Origin: Georgenia wutianyii
GTDB lineage: Bacteria; Actinomycetota; Actinomycetes; Actinomycetales; Actinomycetaceae
Direction: 5' to 3'
DNA length: 64,000 bases
Assembly: GCF_006349365.1 (NCBI RefSeq)
Contig: NZ_CP040899.1
Span: forward strand, 2,356,001-2,420,000
Part shown: in pieces, positions 15,925-29,402 of the stretch
Position numbering within the stretch: position 1 is the stretch's first letter
How the letters are laid out: each line of letters begins with the position of its first letter
Position numbers and translations under genes: made by a program
Notes under the pieces: generated by a model
The model's database searches: none
What the model was told of the DNA's origin: nothing
The model's input: only the letters and a program-made list of their open reading frames with translations

Positions 15925-17110
15925 GTGTCTCCTTGAGGTGGGGGGTGGTGGGGGTGGTGATGGTCGTGGTGGTGGCGGCCTGCGCCGGCGTCGTGCCCTC
16001 GGCGAAGGCCTCGGTGGCGAGCAGCCAGATGAGCACGCCGATGACGAGCGCGACGAGGGCGAGCACGGCGATCTTGACGACGGTGACCGCGGGGTTGTCG
16101 CGCCGCGGCGCGGGGGCGGGCTCGTCCGGACGCTCACGTCGCGTGCGCCGCAGGGGCTCGGAGGGAGCGTCCTCGTCGGCGCTGCTCGCCGAGATGTGGT
16201 CGATGGCCACCCACTTCGGGCGGAGCGGGTACTCGACGTCGTCCTCGTCCACGTGGTCGGCGGTCTCCGCCGCGGCGGGGCGCTCGTCCTCGACGTGCGG
16301 CGTCTGTTCCTCGGCCGGGGTGCGGGGAGCAGGCTCGATGGCCATGGCGTCGCGCGCGGTGCGGGCGGGCACGTCGAGCTCGATGGTGAAGCTCTGGCTC
16401 CAGTCGGTCAGCGGCGGGGGCAGCTCCTGGCCACCCGGAGGCGTGTCGGGACGCACGACGGGCTGGATCCCGGTGAGCCGGCCGGTGGAGTCGAGGGCCC
16501 GCATGCCCACGGCGGTGCTCGGCGTGCGGACGACCGGACGCCGACCGGTCGCGGTGCGTTCCTGGGGCTGCTCGGAACGCGTGGTCGACGCGTCCGCCTC
16601 CTCCGCGAGCTCGCGCAGCGAACGGCGGCTGGGCAGGCGCGGCCCCGACGGCGCGGAACCGGCCGTGACCGCGGTGCTGGGCGACGAGCCCTGCGTCGAT
16701 CCCGCGGGCGGGGACGCGGGCCGGGCCGGCGGGGACACGGGGGTGGTCGGGGCAGCCGGCGCAGCCGACGTTGCCGCACTTCCGGCCGACGAGGCAGGAC
16801 CTGCGGAGACGCCGGTGGACGGCACGGCAGGACGCGCGGCGGTCCCCGCGGGGCGCGCGGACGGCGCGGAAGCCGCCGACGGCGCAGATCCCGCGGTGGT
16901 GCTCACGCCTCTTTCGCGCATCCGCTCGGCCAGCTCCTCGGCCGGCAGCTCTCCCGTGGCGATCGCCTCGAGGCGAGCGGCCTCCTCGGCCTGCCGGCGG
17001 CGCAGCTCGCGCCGGGTCAGCGGCTGTGGGGTGCTGGAGACCTCGGCGGCACGCTCGGCCTCACGCCGGCGGCGTCGCTCCCCAACGGGACGCTCCGTCC
17101 CCTCACCCAT
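15914..17110 (-). CDS. Low-complexity single-pass membrane protein of the nadD-rsfS locus
   Basis: 398 residues from the ATG at 17110 (GGAAGGA site). The N-terminus is highly charged (GERRRRREAERAAE; RRELRRRQAEEAARLEAI). Residues about 80-180 are Ala/Pro/Ser-rich, and then two short conserved-looking stretches follow (GMRALDSTGRLTGIQPVVRP; WSQSFTIELDVP). One membrane helix lies at about 343-365, with a Thr-rich extracytoplasmic tail. No catalytic motif is seen. A membrane protein at this position between nadD and rsfS is common in Micrococcales; its role is unknown. Confidence 0.8.
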   Translation of the reverse strand: MGEGTERPVGERRRRREAERAAEVSSTPQPLTRRELRRRQAEEAARLEAIATGELPAEELAERMRERGVSTTAGSAPSAASAPSARPAGTAARPAVPSTGVSAGPASSAGSAATSAAPAAPTTPVSPPARPASPPAGSTQGSSPSTAVTAGSAPSGPRLPSRRSLRELAEEADASTTRSEQPQERTATGRRPVVRTPSTAVGMRALDSTGRLTGIQPVVRPDTPPGGQELPPPLTDWSQSFTIELDVPARTARDAMAIEPAPRTPAEEQTPHVEDERPAAAETADHVDEDDVEYPLRPKWVAIDHISASSADEDAPSEPLRRTRRERPDEPAPAPRRDNPAVTVVKIAVLALVALVIGVLIWLLATEAFAEGTTPAQAATTTTITTPTTPHLKETRAR

Positions 17111-17127
17111 CGGTGACTCATCCTTCC

Positions 17128-17763
17128 TCACGTCGTGGCGGCGGCCAGCGGCCCTGGCTCGGAGGCCGGGGCCAGGTACAGGCCGTGCTTGTGGATGTAC
17201 TGGACCACGCCGTCGGGCACGAGGTACCAGACGGGCATGCCCGCCCGGACCCGGTCGCGGCAGTCGGTCGAGGAGATCGCCATGGCGGGAACCTCCATGA
17301 GCGAGACCCCGCTGCTCGGGAGCCCGGTGTCGTCGAGGTGGTGCCCGGGCCGGTTGACCCCGACGAAGTGGGCCAGGGACCACAGCTCGTCGGCGTCCTT
17401 CCACCTGAGGATCTCCGGCAGGACGTCCGCCCCGGTGATGAAGAAGAGCTCGGCGTCCGGATAGGTGGAGCGCAGCTCGCGCAGGGTGTCGATCGTGTAC
17501 GTCAGCCCCGGACGGTCGATGTCCACCCGCGAGACGTTGAACCGGGGGTTGGACGCCGTCGCGATCACCGTCATGAGGTAGCGGTGCTCCGCCGCGGTGA
17601 CCTCGCGGTCCTGCTTGAACACCGGCTCGCCGGTGGGCACGAACAGGACCTGGTCGAGGGAGAACACGTCGGCCACCTCACTGGCGGCCACGAGGTGGCC
17701 GTGGTGGATGGGGTCGAAGGTGCCGCCCATGACCCCGATCCGGTGCGCCTGGCGCTCGGTCAT
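17128..17763 (-). CDS. nadD: Nicotinate-nucleotide adenylyltransferase
   Basis: 211 residues from the ATG at 17763. The nucleotidyltransferase motif [12 protein letters not shown] is near the start, [10 protein letters not shown] in the middle, and the second motif [21 protein letters not shown] near the end. It adenylates nicotinate mononucleotide to deamido-NAD in NAD synthesis. The start follows the preceding small gene's stop by 2 bases. With nadK at 31078 the window holds two NAD-pathway genes. Confidence 0.95.
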   Translation of the reverse strand: MTERQAHRIGVMGGTFDPIHHGHLVAASEVADVFSLDQVLFVPTGEPVFKQDREVTAAEHRYLMTVIATASNPRFNVSRVDIDRPGLTYTIDTLRELRSTYPDAELFFITGADVLPEILRWKDADELWSLAHFVGVNRPGHHLDDTGLPSSGVSLMEVPAMAISSTDCRDRVRAGMPVWYLVPDGVVQYIHKHGLYLAPASEPGPLAAATT

Positions 17764-17765
17764 CC

Positions 17766-17924
17766 TCAGGCGTGACGCGTGCGCACGTTGCGGTAGGACA
17801 CCGTGACCAGCAGCAGGAGCATGAGGATCGCGAACGCGATGACGCCGTAGAGCCACGCCGGCATCGGGAGCTGGGTCGCGTGCTCCTCGGTCTGCTGGGC
17901 GAGGTTCACGAGAGAGCTCATCAT
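17766..17924 (-). CDS. Small single-pass membrane protein
   Basis: 52 residues from the ATG at 17924, chosen over upstream starts because GGAAGGA lies about 10 bases before it. A Gln/Glu-rich head ([16 protein letters not shown]) is followed by one membrane helix (about 21-42, [19 protein letters not shown]) and a short basic tail RNVRTRHA. Short membrane proteins of this kind occur just upstream of nadD in many actinobacteria. Function unknown. Confidence 0.75.
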   Translation of the reverse strand: MMSSLVNLAQQTEEHATQLPMPAWLYGVIAFAILMLLLLVTVSYRNVRTRHA

Positions 17925-17996
17925 GGGCGGTGTTCCTTCCGTCGAGACATCCTGGACATTCTCCCACGGCGCACCTGGTGGGGCCGTCACGGGACC

Positions 17997-19319
17997 TTAC
18001 TGGCGCAGCTGACCGTCGCCGACGACGATCCACGACGTCGTGGTCAGCTCTCCCAGACCCATCGGTCCGCGGGCGTGCAGCTTCTGGGTGGAGATGCCGA
18101 TCTCGGCACCGAGACCGAACTCACTGCCGTCGGTGAAGCGGGTCGAGGCGTTGACGATGAGCGCGGCGGAGTCGATCTCGCGGGTGAAACGCTCGGCAGC
18201 ACGCAGGTCCGTGGTGCAGATCGCCTCGGTGTGCCCGCTGGACCAGCGTCCGATGTGCTCGATGGCAGCGTCGAGGTCCTCGACCACCCGGACCGCGAGG
18301 TCGAGGCTGAGGTACTCGGTGGCCCAGTCCTCCTCGGTGGCGGGCACGACCTCGACCCCTGCCGGTGCGAGCAGCGCGGTGGCGTCGTCGGCGTGGATGC
18401 GCACGCCCGCCTGCCCGAGCGCGGCGAGCGCCACGGGCAGGAAGCGCTCGGCGGAGTCGCGGTGGACGAGGAGCGTCTCGGCGGCGTTGCACACCCCGGT
18501 GCGCTGGGTCTTGGAGTTGAGCACGATCGCCACCGCCTGGGGGACGTCCACCAGCGCGTCGACGTAGACGTGGCAGTTGCCCACGCCGGTCTCGATGACC
18601 GGCACGAGGGACTCGCGCACGACGGTCTGGATGAGGTCCGCGCCGCCACGCGGGACGAGGACGTCGACGAGCCCGCGGGCCCGCATGAGCTCGACGGCGC
18701 CGGCCCGCCCGTGCGCGTCGATGGACTGGACGAGCTCGGGCGGCAGTCCCTGGCCGGCGAGCGCCTCGCCGATCACCTCGACGATGACGGCGTTGGAGGA
18801 GGCGGCCGCCGAGCCGCCGCGCAGGATGACGGCGTTGCCGGACTTCAGCGCCAGGCCCGCGGCGTCGACGGTGACGTTCGGACGGGCCTCGTAGATCATC
18901 CCGACGACGCCCATCGGCACGCGCACCTGGCGCAGTGTGAGGCCGTTGGGCAGCGTCGAGCCACGGACGACCTCACCGACGGGGTCGGGCAGCGCCGCGA
19001 GCTCGCGCAGGGCGTCGGCGATCGCGACGATCCGCTCGTCGGTGAGGGCGAGCCGGTCGAGGAGGGAGTCCTTCATGCCGTTCGCCCGGCCGCGGGCGAG
19101 GTCCTCGGCGTTCGCGGTGACGATCCGGCCGGAGGCGGCGACGAGGGCGTCGGCCATGGCGTGCAGGGCGGCGTCCTTCGTCGCGCGGGTCGCGGTGGCC
19201 AGGACCCGGGAGGCGGCCTTCGCCGCGCGCGCCGTCGCCTCGACGGCGCCACGCACGTCCGGGACGGGCGCGGACGCGGCGACGAGGTGAGCAGGCTCGA
19301 GCACAGGCGTGTCCGTCAT
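17997..19319 (-). CDS. proA: Glutamate-5-semialdehyde dehydrogenase (gamma-glutamyl phosphate reductase)
   Basis: 440 residues from the ATG at 19319. An aldehyde-dehydrogenase-fold enzyme: [33 protein letters not shown] (NADPH binding) and the active-site Cys in [18 protein letters not shown]. It ends [22 protein letters not shown], as expected. It reduces gamma-glutamyl phosphate to the semialdehyde in proline synthesis. proB is not in the window. The leading 30 residues are weakly conserved and the true start could be slightly downstream. Confidence 0.95.
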   Translation of the reverse strand: MTDTPVLEPAHLVAASAPVPDVRGAVEATARAAKAASRVLATATRATKDAALHAMADALVAASGRIVTANAEDLARGRANGMKDSLLDRLALTDERIVAIADALRELAALPDPVGEVVRGSTLPNGLTLRQVRVPMGVVGMIYEARPNVTVDAAGLALKSGNAVILRGGSAAASSNAVIVEVIGEALAGQGLPPELVQSIDAHGRAGAVELMRARGLVDVLVPRGGADLIQTVVRESLVPVIETGVGNCHVYVDALVDVPQAVAIVLNSKTQRTGVCNAAETLLVHRDSAERFLPVALAALGQAGVRIHADDATALLAPAGVEVVPATEEDWATEYLSLDLAVRVVEDLDAAIEHIGRWSSGHTEAICTTDLRAAERFTREIDSAALIVNASTRFTDGSEFGLGAEIGISTQKLHARGPMGLGELTTTSWIVVGDGQLRQ

Positions 19320-19436
19320 GCCGACCAGCGTAGGGCGCGGCGCCGACAGTTGGTAGGCGCGTCTCGCCCACGGGCCCTGCGCCCCCGCCCGCCGCGACCT
19401 TCCCGGGCTGCCCGCGACGGGACGTACGCTGTGGGC

Positions 19437-20408
19437 GTGACCTCCGCACGTCCTCTCCCGGTGTCCGCCCCGCCCGCCGCCCCCGGCGGCCGTCCTCGCG
19501 ACGCGCTCGTCGACCCCCTCACGTGGCGCCTGGCCATCGCCAACCTCCTCGCGCAGATCGGGATCATCGTCACCGGGGGCGCTGTACGGCTCACCGGCTC
19601 CGGGCTGGGCTGCTCGGAGTGGCCGCTGTGCCAGCCGGGCTCCTTCACCCCGACGTTCCACGGCGAGAGCGTCATGCACGAGGCCATCGAGTTCGGCAAC
19701 CGGACGCTCACCGGTGTGCTCGGCGTCATCGCCCTCGCCCTCGTGTGGGCGGTCTACCGCCGCGAGCCCACGGCCTCGCGCCCCGCCGCGCTCAGGCGCC
19801 TCGCCTGGCTGCCGCTCGCGGGCATCGCCCTCCAGGCGTTCGTCGGCGGCGTCACGGTGTGGGTGGACCTGCACCCGGCGATCGTCGGCTCCCACATGCT
19901 CATCTCGCTGGCGCTCGTCGCCGTCTCGACCTACCTCCTGCTGCGGCTCGCCGCGCCGGACGCCCCCGTGCGCCCCGCCTCCTCCCCGCGCCTGCGCATG
20001 CTGGGCGGACTGCTCGTCGCCGTCGGCGTCGCCCTCCTCGTCCTCGGCGTCGTCACGACCGGCGCCGGCCCGCACTCCGGTGACGCCACCGAGCCCTACC
20101 GCTGGGCGCTGGACCCCGCCCTCATCTCCCGCGTCCACGCCGCGGTCGTGTGGGTGTTCGTCGCGATCGTCGTCGTCGGCCTGCTCCTCGCGCGTCGTGA
20201 GGGCAACCGGGCCGCGCTGCGGGCGTGGGGCTGGCTGATGGCCGTCACCCTGCTCCAGGGCCTCATCGGGTACGTCCAGTACTTCACCGGCCTGCCCGAG
20301 CTCCTCGTCGGGATCCACATGCTCGGCTCGGCGCTCACGGTCGTGGCGATCGTCCACGCCGTCGGCGCGCTGTCCACGCGGCAGCCCGAGCCCTTGCCCA
20401 CCCCGTAG
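19437..20408 (+). CDS. ctaA: Heme A synthase (COX15/CtaA)
   Basis: 323 residues with eight hydrophobic helices. Motifs are [17 protein letters not shown] (Cys pair of the first loop), the heme-ligand histidines in [11 protein letters not shown] and [12 protein letters not shown], then [24 protein letters not shown] and [11 protein letters not shown]. It converts heme O to heme A for the aa3 cytochrome oxidase. The GTG at 19437 lies 7 bases after TACGCT (19425-19430), a TAnnnT -10 box, so the transcript is probably leaderless. Expected partners such as ctaB are not within view. Confidence 0.93.
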   Translation: MTSARPLPVSAPPAAPGGRPRDALVDPLTWRLAIANLLAQIGIIVTGGAVRLTGSGLGCSEWPLCQPGSFTPTFHGESVMHEAIEFGNRTLTGVLGVIALALVWAVYRREPTASRPAALRRLAWLPLAGIALQAFVGGVTVWVDLHPAIVGSHMLISLALVAVSTYLLLRLAAPDAPVRPASSPRLRMLGGLLVAVGVALLVLGVVTTGAGPHSGDATEPYRWALDPALISRVHAAVVWVFVAIVVVGLLLARREGNRAALRAWGWLMAVTLLQGLIGYVQYFTGLPELLVGIHMLGSALTVVAIVHAVGALSTRQPEPLPTP

Positions 20409-20410
20409 CG

Positions 20411-21088
20411 ATGGACCTCGCCGCCGCCGTCCGCGACGCCGTGCGGTCGGCGGCGGGCGATCCCGTGCGGGCGGCGGCCCAGCAGCGCTACATGCGCTCC
20501 GCCCTGCCCTTCCGTGGGCTGGCGGTCCCCACGGTCCGCACGCTCGTGCGCGGCGTGGTCCGCGGGCGGCCCGCGCCCGGCTACGCCGAGTGGTCGGCGG
20601 CCGTGGAGGCGCTGTGGGACGGCGCGGAGTTCCGGGAGGAGCGCTACGCCGCGCTCGGCGTGGCCCGCAGCGCCCCCGAGCACGCGCGGGCGGAGGCCTC
20701 GCTGCCGCTCTACCGCCACCTCGTGGTCACCGGCGCGTGGTGGGACCTCGTCGACGAGACCGCGGCACACCTCGTCGGGGCGGTGCTGCGCGCCCACCAC
20801 GAGACCGCCGAGGACCTGCGCGCGTGGGCACGCGAGGAGGACCGGTGGCTGCGCAGGGCCGCGATCCTGTCCCAGCTGCGGTCCAAGGAGTACACCGACC
20901 GCCGCCTGCTCGTCGACGTCATCGAGCCGAACCTCGCCGACCCGGACGTCTTCGTCCGCAAGGCGATCGGGTGGGCGCTGCGCCAGTACGCCCACCTCGA
21001 CGACGCCGCCGCGGCCTGGGTCCGCGACCTCGTCGCCGGGTACGGGCAGCGGCTCTCGCCGCCGTCCCGGCGCGAGGCGCTGCGCTAG
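20411..21088 (+). CDS. DNA alkylation repair protein (AlkD-like HEAT-repeat glycosylase)
   Basis: 225 residues; the ATG at 20411 is 2 bases after the ctaA stop, so it is co-transcribed. Helical-repeat composition and motifs [36 protein letters not shown] and [17 protein letters not shown] match the AlkD/DNA alkylation repair family. AlkD removes 3-methyladenine and 7-methylguanine without base flipping. The WD and RK...R residues typical of the DNA-contact surface are present. A second alkylation-repair gene is at 44518-45132. Confidence 0.88.
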   Translation: MDLAAAVRDAVRSAAGDPVRAAAQQRYMRSALPFRGLAVPTVRTLVRGVVRGRPAPGYAEWSAAVEALWDGAEFREERYAALGVARSAPEHARAEASLPLYRHLVVTGAWWDLVDETAAHLVGAVLRAHHETAEDLRAWAREEDRWLRRAAILSQLRSKEYTDRRLLVDVIEPNLADPDVFVRKAIGWALRQYAHLDDAAAAWVRDLVAGYGQRLSPPSRREALR

Positions 21089-21092
21089 GGGG

Positions 21093-24624
<3,532 letters not shown>

Positions 24625-24637
24625 GCGTCCCACCCTG

Positions 24638-26269
24638 TCACGCCCCGGACCAGGCCGTCGTGCGCAACGCGCCGCGGTCGGCGGCGAGGACGGCGAGCCC
24701 GGCGACCGCGGCTGCGGCGAGGGTGCCCGCCGCGGAGGCGAGCAGGCCGGACAGGAGGAGCGGCTCGACGGCGCCGAGCACGGCGTCGGTGACGAGCCGG
24801 CCGACCAGCGCCCCGGCGGCGGCCGCGACGGTCCCGACGGCGAGGGTGCGCAGCAGCCCGCCGAACGACGTGCCGGCCCCGAGCGCCAGGCGCAGCGCCC
24901 ACAGGAGCGCGACCCCGGCGACCGTCATCCCGGCGGTGGTGCCCAGCGCGAGGGAGCGGAGGGTGGCGGGTCCGTCGCCGCCGTCGGGGGCGGTGAGGGA
25001 CACGAGCACGGCGGCGACGACGCTCACCGTGAGCCAGCCCGCGGCGGTCGCGACGACCGCGGCCCGGCCGCGGTCCAGGCTGTACAGGCAGCGCGAGACG
25101 TGGAAGACGAGGGCGTAGCCGACGACGGCGGGCGCGAGCCAGGTGACCGCGACCGTCATCCCGTCCATCGGGCCGCGCAGCGAGAAGACGGCCGTGACGC
25201 CCGGGGCGACCGCACCGAGCACGCCGGCGCCGACGAACGAGGCGGCGAGCACGGCCCGGGTCGAGCCGACCGCCATCGTCGCGAAGGCCCGGCGGTCCGT
25301 GCTCCCGGCGAGCTCGGCGAGGCGCGGGAAGACGGCCGTGGCGACGGGCACGGCGAGCACGGCGTAGGGCAGGAAGTACACCGCCTGCGCGTACTGCCAG
25401 ATGGTGATCGTGCCCTCCACTCCCCCGCCGCGTGCGAGGAGGAGGAAGACGACGACGCTGATCTGCTGGGCGAGCAGCGCCCCGAGCCCGGCCGCGGCGA
25501 GGCTCAGTGCCCGGCGGCCGACGCCCTCGGGGAAGCGCAGGGCCGGGCGCAGCCGCACCCCGCTGCGCCGCACGGGCAGGAGCAGCGGCAGGCTCATGAC
25601 GGCCACGCCGAGGGTGGTGCCCCACGCGAGCCAGTCGAGGGCGGCGCTCGAGAGCCGTTCGGGGTCGTCGGCCAGCCCCTGGGACAGCAGCCCGAAGAGG
25701 AGGTAGGTGGCGATGACGACGACGCTCGACGCGAGCGGCGCGATCGCCGGGAGGAAGAAGCGCCGCTGGGCCTGGAGGATGCCGGTGAGCACGACGCCGA
25801 TGCCGTAGAGCGGGATCTGGATCGCGAAGACGCGCAGGAAGAACGTCGCGAGCTCGCGCTGGGTGGTGACGTCGGAGCCGACGGAGTCGGGCAGCAGCGC
25901 GACGATCGGGCCGGCCAGCAGGGCGACGAGCGCTCCGAGCGGGACGAGGACGAGGAGCGTCCAGGTGAGCAGCGAGGAGGAGATCTTGTCGACGTCGGCG
26001 CGCAGGTGCCGGGCGAGCGGCGCCGCGAGCAGCGGGACGACGGCGCCCGCGAGCGCCCCGCCCGCCGCCACCTCGAACAGGACGTTGGGCAGCATGTTCG
26101 CCGTCGAGTAGGCGTTCGCTGTCGCCGAGTCCCCGAGGGTGGCGGACTGGACGAACCACCGGACGAACCCGACGGCGCGGGAGAGCACCGTGATCGCCGC
26201 GAGCATCCCCGCGGCGCCGGCGACCCCGGACAGGACGCGGCCGAGACGACCGGGCCGGGTCTCGGTCAC
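24638..26269 (-). CDS. murJ: Lipid II flippase-family protein (MurJ/MviN)
   Basis: 543 residues, about 14 hydrophobic helices, MATE/MOP superfamily. The head has LSRAVGFVRWFVQSATLGDSATANAYSTANMLPN and PNVLFEVAAGGALAGAVVP, which are hallmark MurJ segments with the cavity arginines. It would move lipid II across the membrane. It lacks the cytoplasmic kinase-like extension of mycobacterial MviN. The adjacent MraY-like gene 16 bases upstream suggests a linked lipid-carrier pathway. It may be a paralogue of the main MurJ, which usually lies near the origin in actinobacteria. Confidence 0.88.
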   Translation of the reverse strand: MTETRPGRLGRVLSGVAGAAGMLAAITVLSRAVGFVRWFVQSATLGDSATANAYSTANMLPNVLFEVAAGGALAGAVVPLLAAPLARHLRADVDKISSSLLTWTLLVLVPLGALVALLAGPIVALLPDSVGSDVTTQRELATFFLRVFAIQIPLYGIGVVLTGILQAQRRFFLPAIAPLASSVVVIATYLLFGLLSQGLADDPERLSSAALDWLAWGTTLGVAVMSLPLLLPVRRSGVRLRPALRFPEGVGRRALSLAAAGLGALLAQQISVVVFLLLARGGGVEGTITIWQYAQAVYFLPYAVLAVPVATAVFPRLAELAGSTDRRAFATMAVGSTRAVLAASFVGAGVLGAVAPGVTAVFSLRGPMDGMTVAVTWLAPAVVGYALVFHVSRCLYSLDRGRAAVVATAAGWLTVSVVAAVLVSLTAPDGGDGPATLRSLALGTTAGMTVAGVALLWALRLALGAGTSFGGLLRTLAVGTVAAAAGALVGRLVTDAVLGAVEPLLLSGLLASAAGTLAAAAVAGLAVLAADRGALRTTAWSGA

Positions 26270-26285
26270 CGGCCGGCCACCACGC

Positions 26286-27107
26286 TCACCGCCGGCCCCA
26301 GCTGTCGACGGCGTGCAGCACCGGCGTGCGATCGATGACCTGGGAGAAGCTCACCTTCTCGCTGAGCAGCGTGAGGCCGACGACGGTGGCGAGCGCGCCG
26401 GCGCGCAGCAGCCGGGAGGGGTGGGCGGCGAGCGCCGTGCCCAGGCCCGCGCCGAGCGCGTTGGCGCCGGTGTCGCCGAGCATCGTGCGCTCGGCGAGGT
26501 CGTCGGGCAGCCCGGCGGCCGCCGTCCCGAGGACGGTGGCGGCGACGGGCGCGCCCGGTCCACCGGCGAGGGTGAGCCCGCCCGCGGCGAGGCAGGTGAC
26601 CTTGAGCGCCCGCCCGGGGCGCAGGTCGAGGAGGTTGAGGAGGTTGGCGGACCCGGCGATGAGCGCAGCGTTGGTGCCGCGGTCGACGAGCCGGGTGACC
26701 GGGCCGCGGCCGCGCGCGGGCAGGAGGAGGGCGGCGAGGGCCGCGCCGCCGCCGATGCCGGCGATCTTCAGCGTCCCGGTGGTCACCTGGCCGTGGCCCA
26801 GCGCCGTGAGGTGACCGCGCAGGCCCTTGACGTGTCGGTCGCCCTCGCGCTCGGTGAGGTCGTCGACGGCACCGAGGGCACCCCCGGCGCCCGCGGCGAC
26901 GGCTGCGGCGGCCCCGGTCCGGCCCGCGCCGGTGAGCGCGAGGCTCACCCCGGCGGCCTGCGCGAGCCCGCCGAGCAGGCTGACCGTGCGCCCGGCGTAG
27001 TTGGTCCGCTCCCAGCGCGCCCGGCCGCCAGGCGGCCGGGCCTCGAGCGCTGCGGTCGCGGCGCCGGCGGCGGTCACGCCGAGCAGGGCAGCACGTAGCC
27101 GGGACAT
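26286..27107 (-). CDS. MraY/WecA-like membrane glycosyltransferase paralogue
   Basis: 273 residues with several hydrophobic helices. Family motifs are recognisable but altered: GALGAVDDLTER (Asp pair), SANLLNLLDLRPGRALK in place of the usual N-x-x-N-x-x-DGLDGL, and MLGDTGANALGAGLG for the third Asp motif. The His-rich loop of true MraY is not evident; the C-terminus is SEKVSFSQVIDRTPVLHAVD. It is shorter than MraY (about 350). It may transfer a sugar phosphate to undecaprenyl phosphate or be a non-catalytic homologue. Its start overlaps the steB stop by one base, and murJ follows. Confidence 0.75.
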   Translation of the reverse strand: MSRLRAALLGVTAAGAATAALEARPPGGRARWERTNYAGRTVSLLGGLAQAAGVSLALTGAGRTGAAAAVAAGAGGALGAVDDLTEREGDRHVKGLRGHLTALGHGQVTTGTLKIAGIGGGAALAALLLPARGRGPVTRLVDRGTNAALIAGSANLLNLLDLRPGRALKVTCLAAGGLTLAGGPGAPVAATVLGTAAAGLPDDLAERTMLGDTGANALGAGLGTALAAHPSRLLRAGALATVVGLTLLSEKVSFSQVIDRTPVLHAVDSWGRR

Positions 27108-28183
27108 CAGGCGGCGTCCGCCGTCTCGTCCTCGGTGGTCCCGGCGTCACCGCCGGTGTCCTCGGTGCTGCCCTCGGCGCCGTCGGCGGTCTCCTCCGGC
27201 TGCGGCGAGGCGGGCGGGGAGAGGTAGACGGCGGGCGGCACGGCTGCGGTCGCGTCGGCGCCGACACCGAACTGGCCGACCTCACCGGAGATCGCCACGG
27301 CCAGGGCCATCGGGACGTTGAGGCGGCCGGTGATCTCGGAGACGGAGTCGGTGGTCGTCACGGTCTCCACGGCGGTGGAGTCCGCGCGGATGGCGCTCAC
27401 GAGGTCGAGCGCGGTGGCAGCCGAGCCGGCGACGACGCTGCCCTCGCCGGTCTCGGCGAGACCGCGGACGAGCTCGACCTCCTCGGCCAGCCGCTGCTCG
27501 CGGGTCTCGAGGTCGGCCGGCTCCATGCTCTCCTCCGGGCCGGTCTCCTCGCTGCGCGGGGCGATGACGACGGTGGCGTTGGCGGCCTGCGTGGGGTCGT
27601 CGACGACCTCGACGAGCCCGGCGTCGGCGAGGAGCTCGAGGAGCGTGCGGGCGTCGGCGGTGGGCGCGCCCTCGGCGTCGCTGCGGGTGAGCGCCTGACC
27701 CAGCGCCGTGCCGAGGATGACACCGGGCTCGGCGCCGTCGGCCGGCACCGGGTCGAGGTAGCCGAGGATCTGGCCGGCGAGGCTGGAGCGGAACGCGGCG
27801 CTGTCGGGGTTGGTCCACTCCTCGGTCACCTGGACCTGGCCGGTGACCGTGGCGCCTGCCTGCTCGAGCCGCAGGCGGACGTCGGCGACGTCGTCGGAGT
27901 TGGCCGACGGCAGGACGACGGTGGCGACCGCGCGTCCCTCGAGGCGCGAGCCGAGGGTGGCGGCGGCGAGCTCGTCGATGAACTGGTCGCGCTGCTCGAC
28001 CTCGGCCTCGCTGACCTCGAGCTCGGTGCGCAGCCGGTCCCGGTCCTCGCGCAGCTCCTCGACCTGACCGGTGAGCTGGTCACCCAGCGGCTCGTTGAGC
28101 GGTCCGGCGCCGAGCACGATCCCGAGCGCGAGCGCGAGGAAGACGGCGATGAGCGAGACGAGGTGGTAGCGGAAGTCGATCAC
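27107..28183 (-). CDS. steB: SteB / MctB-like membrane protein (copper transporter family)
   Basis: 358 residues. One membrane helix near the N-terminus (DFRYHLVSLIAVFLALALG) is followed by a coiled coil (about 35-70, QVEELREDRDRLRTELEVSE) and a periplasmic globular domain; the tail is acidic and Thr/Glu-rich. The family includes mycobacterial Rv1698 (MctB, copper retention) and corynebacterial SteB, which with SteA controls peptidoglycan hydrolase activity at the septum. The neighbouring steA supports the cell-separation role. Confidence 0.88.
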   Translation of the reverse strand: MIDFRYHLVSLIAVFLALALGIVLGAGPLNEPLGDQLTGQVEELREDRDRLRTELEVSEAEVEQRDQFIDELAAATLGSRLEGRAVATVVLPSANSDDVADVRLRLEQAGATVTGQVQVTEEWTNPDSAAFRSSLAGQILGYLDPVPADGAEPGVILGTALGQALTRSDAEGAPTADARTLLELLADAGLVEVVDDPTQAANATVVIAPRSEETGPEESMEPADLETREQRLAEEVELVRGLAETGEGSVVAGSAATALDLVSAIRADSTAVETVTTTDSVSEITGRLNVPMALAVAISGEVGQFGVGADATAAVPPAVYLSPPASPQPEETADGAEGSTEDTGGDAGTTEDETADAA

Positions 28184-28190
28184 GGTGCTC

Positions 28191-29402
28191 CTACGAGATG
28201 GGCGCGGCCGGGGCTATCCCCAGCAGGTCCTTGATTCCGGCGAACAGCCCGTCCAGCCGCGCCATGATGATCAGCCACAGGGTCTGCCCGAACTCCGTCG
28301 TGGCCACCGCGACGACGATCGCGAGCAGGCCGGCGAGGGCCAGGAAGACGACCTGCCACGTGGAGATGCGGGTGCGGTAGAGCTGGGAGACGCCCTTGGC
28401 GTCGACGAGCTTGGAGCCCACCCGCAGCCGGGTGAGGAACGTCGAGGCCATGCCCGCCCGGCCCTTGTCGAGGAACTCCACGAGCGTGGCGTGGGTGCCG
28501 ACGGCGACGATGAGCTCGGCGCCCTTGTCGTCGGCGAGGAGCATGGCGACGTCCTCGCTCGTGCCCGTGGCGGGGAAGACGACGTGGTCGACGCCGAGCT
28601 GCTCGACGCGGGACAGGCCCGGAGCACGCCCGTCGCGGTACGCGTGGACGACGATCTCCGCCCCGCAGCGCAGCGCGCTGTCCGAGACCGAGTCCATGTC
28701 CCCGACGATCATGTCGGGGCGCAGGCCCGCCTCGAGGATCGCGTCGGCGCCGCCGTCGACGCCGATGAGGACGGGACGGTACTCGCGGACGTAGGACCGC
28801 AGCATCGCCAGGTCCTCCTTGTAGTGGTAGCCGCGCACGACGATGAGGACGTGCCGGCCCTCGATCGGGGTGTGCACCTCGGGCACGCCGACGCCGTCGA
28901 GGAGGAGCTCACGCTCCCGGTTGAGGTAGTCCATCGTGTTGCCGGCGAACGCCTCGAGCTGGACCGACAGGCCCTCGCGCGCCTCTGCCATCGCTGCCGC
29001 GACGGTCTCCTCGGTCTGCTCGGTGCCCTCGGCGACGAGCACCGTGCCGGAGTACACCCCGCCGTCGTCCACGCGCACGGTGCGGCCCTCGCGCAGCGAC
29101 ATCACCGAGCTGCCGAGGTCGTCGACGAGCGGGATGCCCTCGGCGACGATGATCTCCGGGCCGAGGTTGGGGTAGCGCCCCGACGTCGAGCGGGCGGCGT
29201 TGAGCACGGCCGCGGGCCGGCAGGCGACGAGCGCCTCGGCCGAGACACGGTCGAGGTCGACGTGGTCGATGACGGCGATCTCACCCGGCTGCAGCCGCTT
29301 GGTGAGGTTCTTCGTCCGGGCATCGACCCGGACGGTTCCGGACACGCCCGGACCGGTGTCGGGGCGTGCGCGACGGCCGAAGAGAGATCTCACGCGTGTC
29401 AT
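28191..29402 (-). CDS. steA: SteA, cytokinetic-ring-associated protein
   Basis: 403 residues. A soluble cytoplasmic part contains DARTKNLTKRLQPGEIAVIDHVDLDRV, GVDGGADAILEAGLRPDMIVGDMDSVSD (a thiamin-pyrophosphokinase-like catalytic region) and a membrane helix at about 350-375 (WQVVFLALAGLLAIVVAVAT). SteA forms a complex with SteB and is needed for timely daughter-cell separation in Corynebacterium. The gene order recN-steA-steB is the mycobacterial one. Its start is 4 bases inside the recN end. Confidence 0.92.
   Translation of the reverse strand: MTRVRSLFGRRARPDTGPGVSGTVRVDARTKNLTKRLQPGEIAVIDHVDLDRVSAEALVACRPAAVLNAARSTSGRYPNLGPEIIVAEGIPLVDDLGSSVMSLREGRTVRVDDGGVYSGTVLVAEGTEQTEETVAAAMAEAREGLSVQLEAFAGNTMDYLNRERELLLDGVGVPEVHTPIEGRHVLIVVRGYHYKEDLAMLRSYVREYRPVLIGVDGGADAILEAGLRPDMIVGDMDSVSDSALRCGAEIVVHAYRDGRAPGLSRVEQLGVDHVVFPATGTSEDVAMLLADDKGAELIVAVGTHATLVEFLDKGRAGMASTFLTRLRVGSKLVDAKGVSQLYRTRISTWQVVFLALAGLLAIVVAVATTEFGQTLWLIIMARLDGLFAGIKDLLGIAPAAPIS

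Noticed and set aside
17772..19436. A plus-strand open frame continuous with ctaA covering proA
   Set aside because: ctaA begins at GTG 19437 with its own -10 box; the upstream part is antisense to proA and has no similarity to any known domain.
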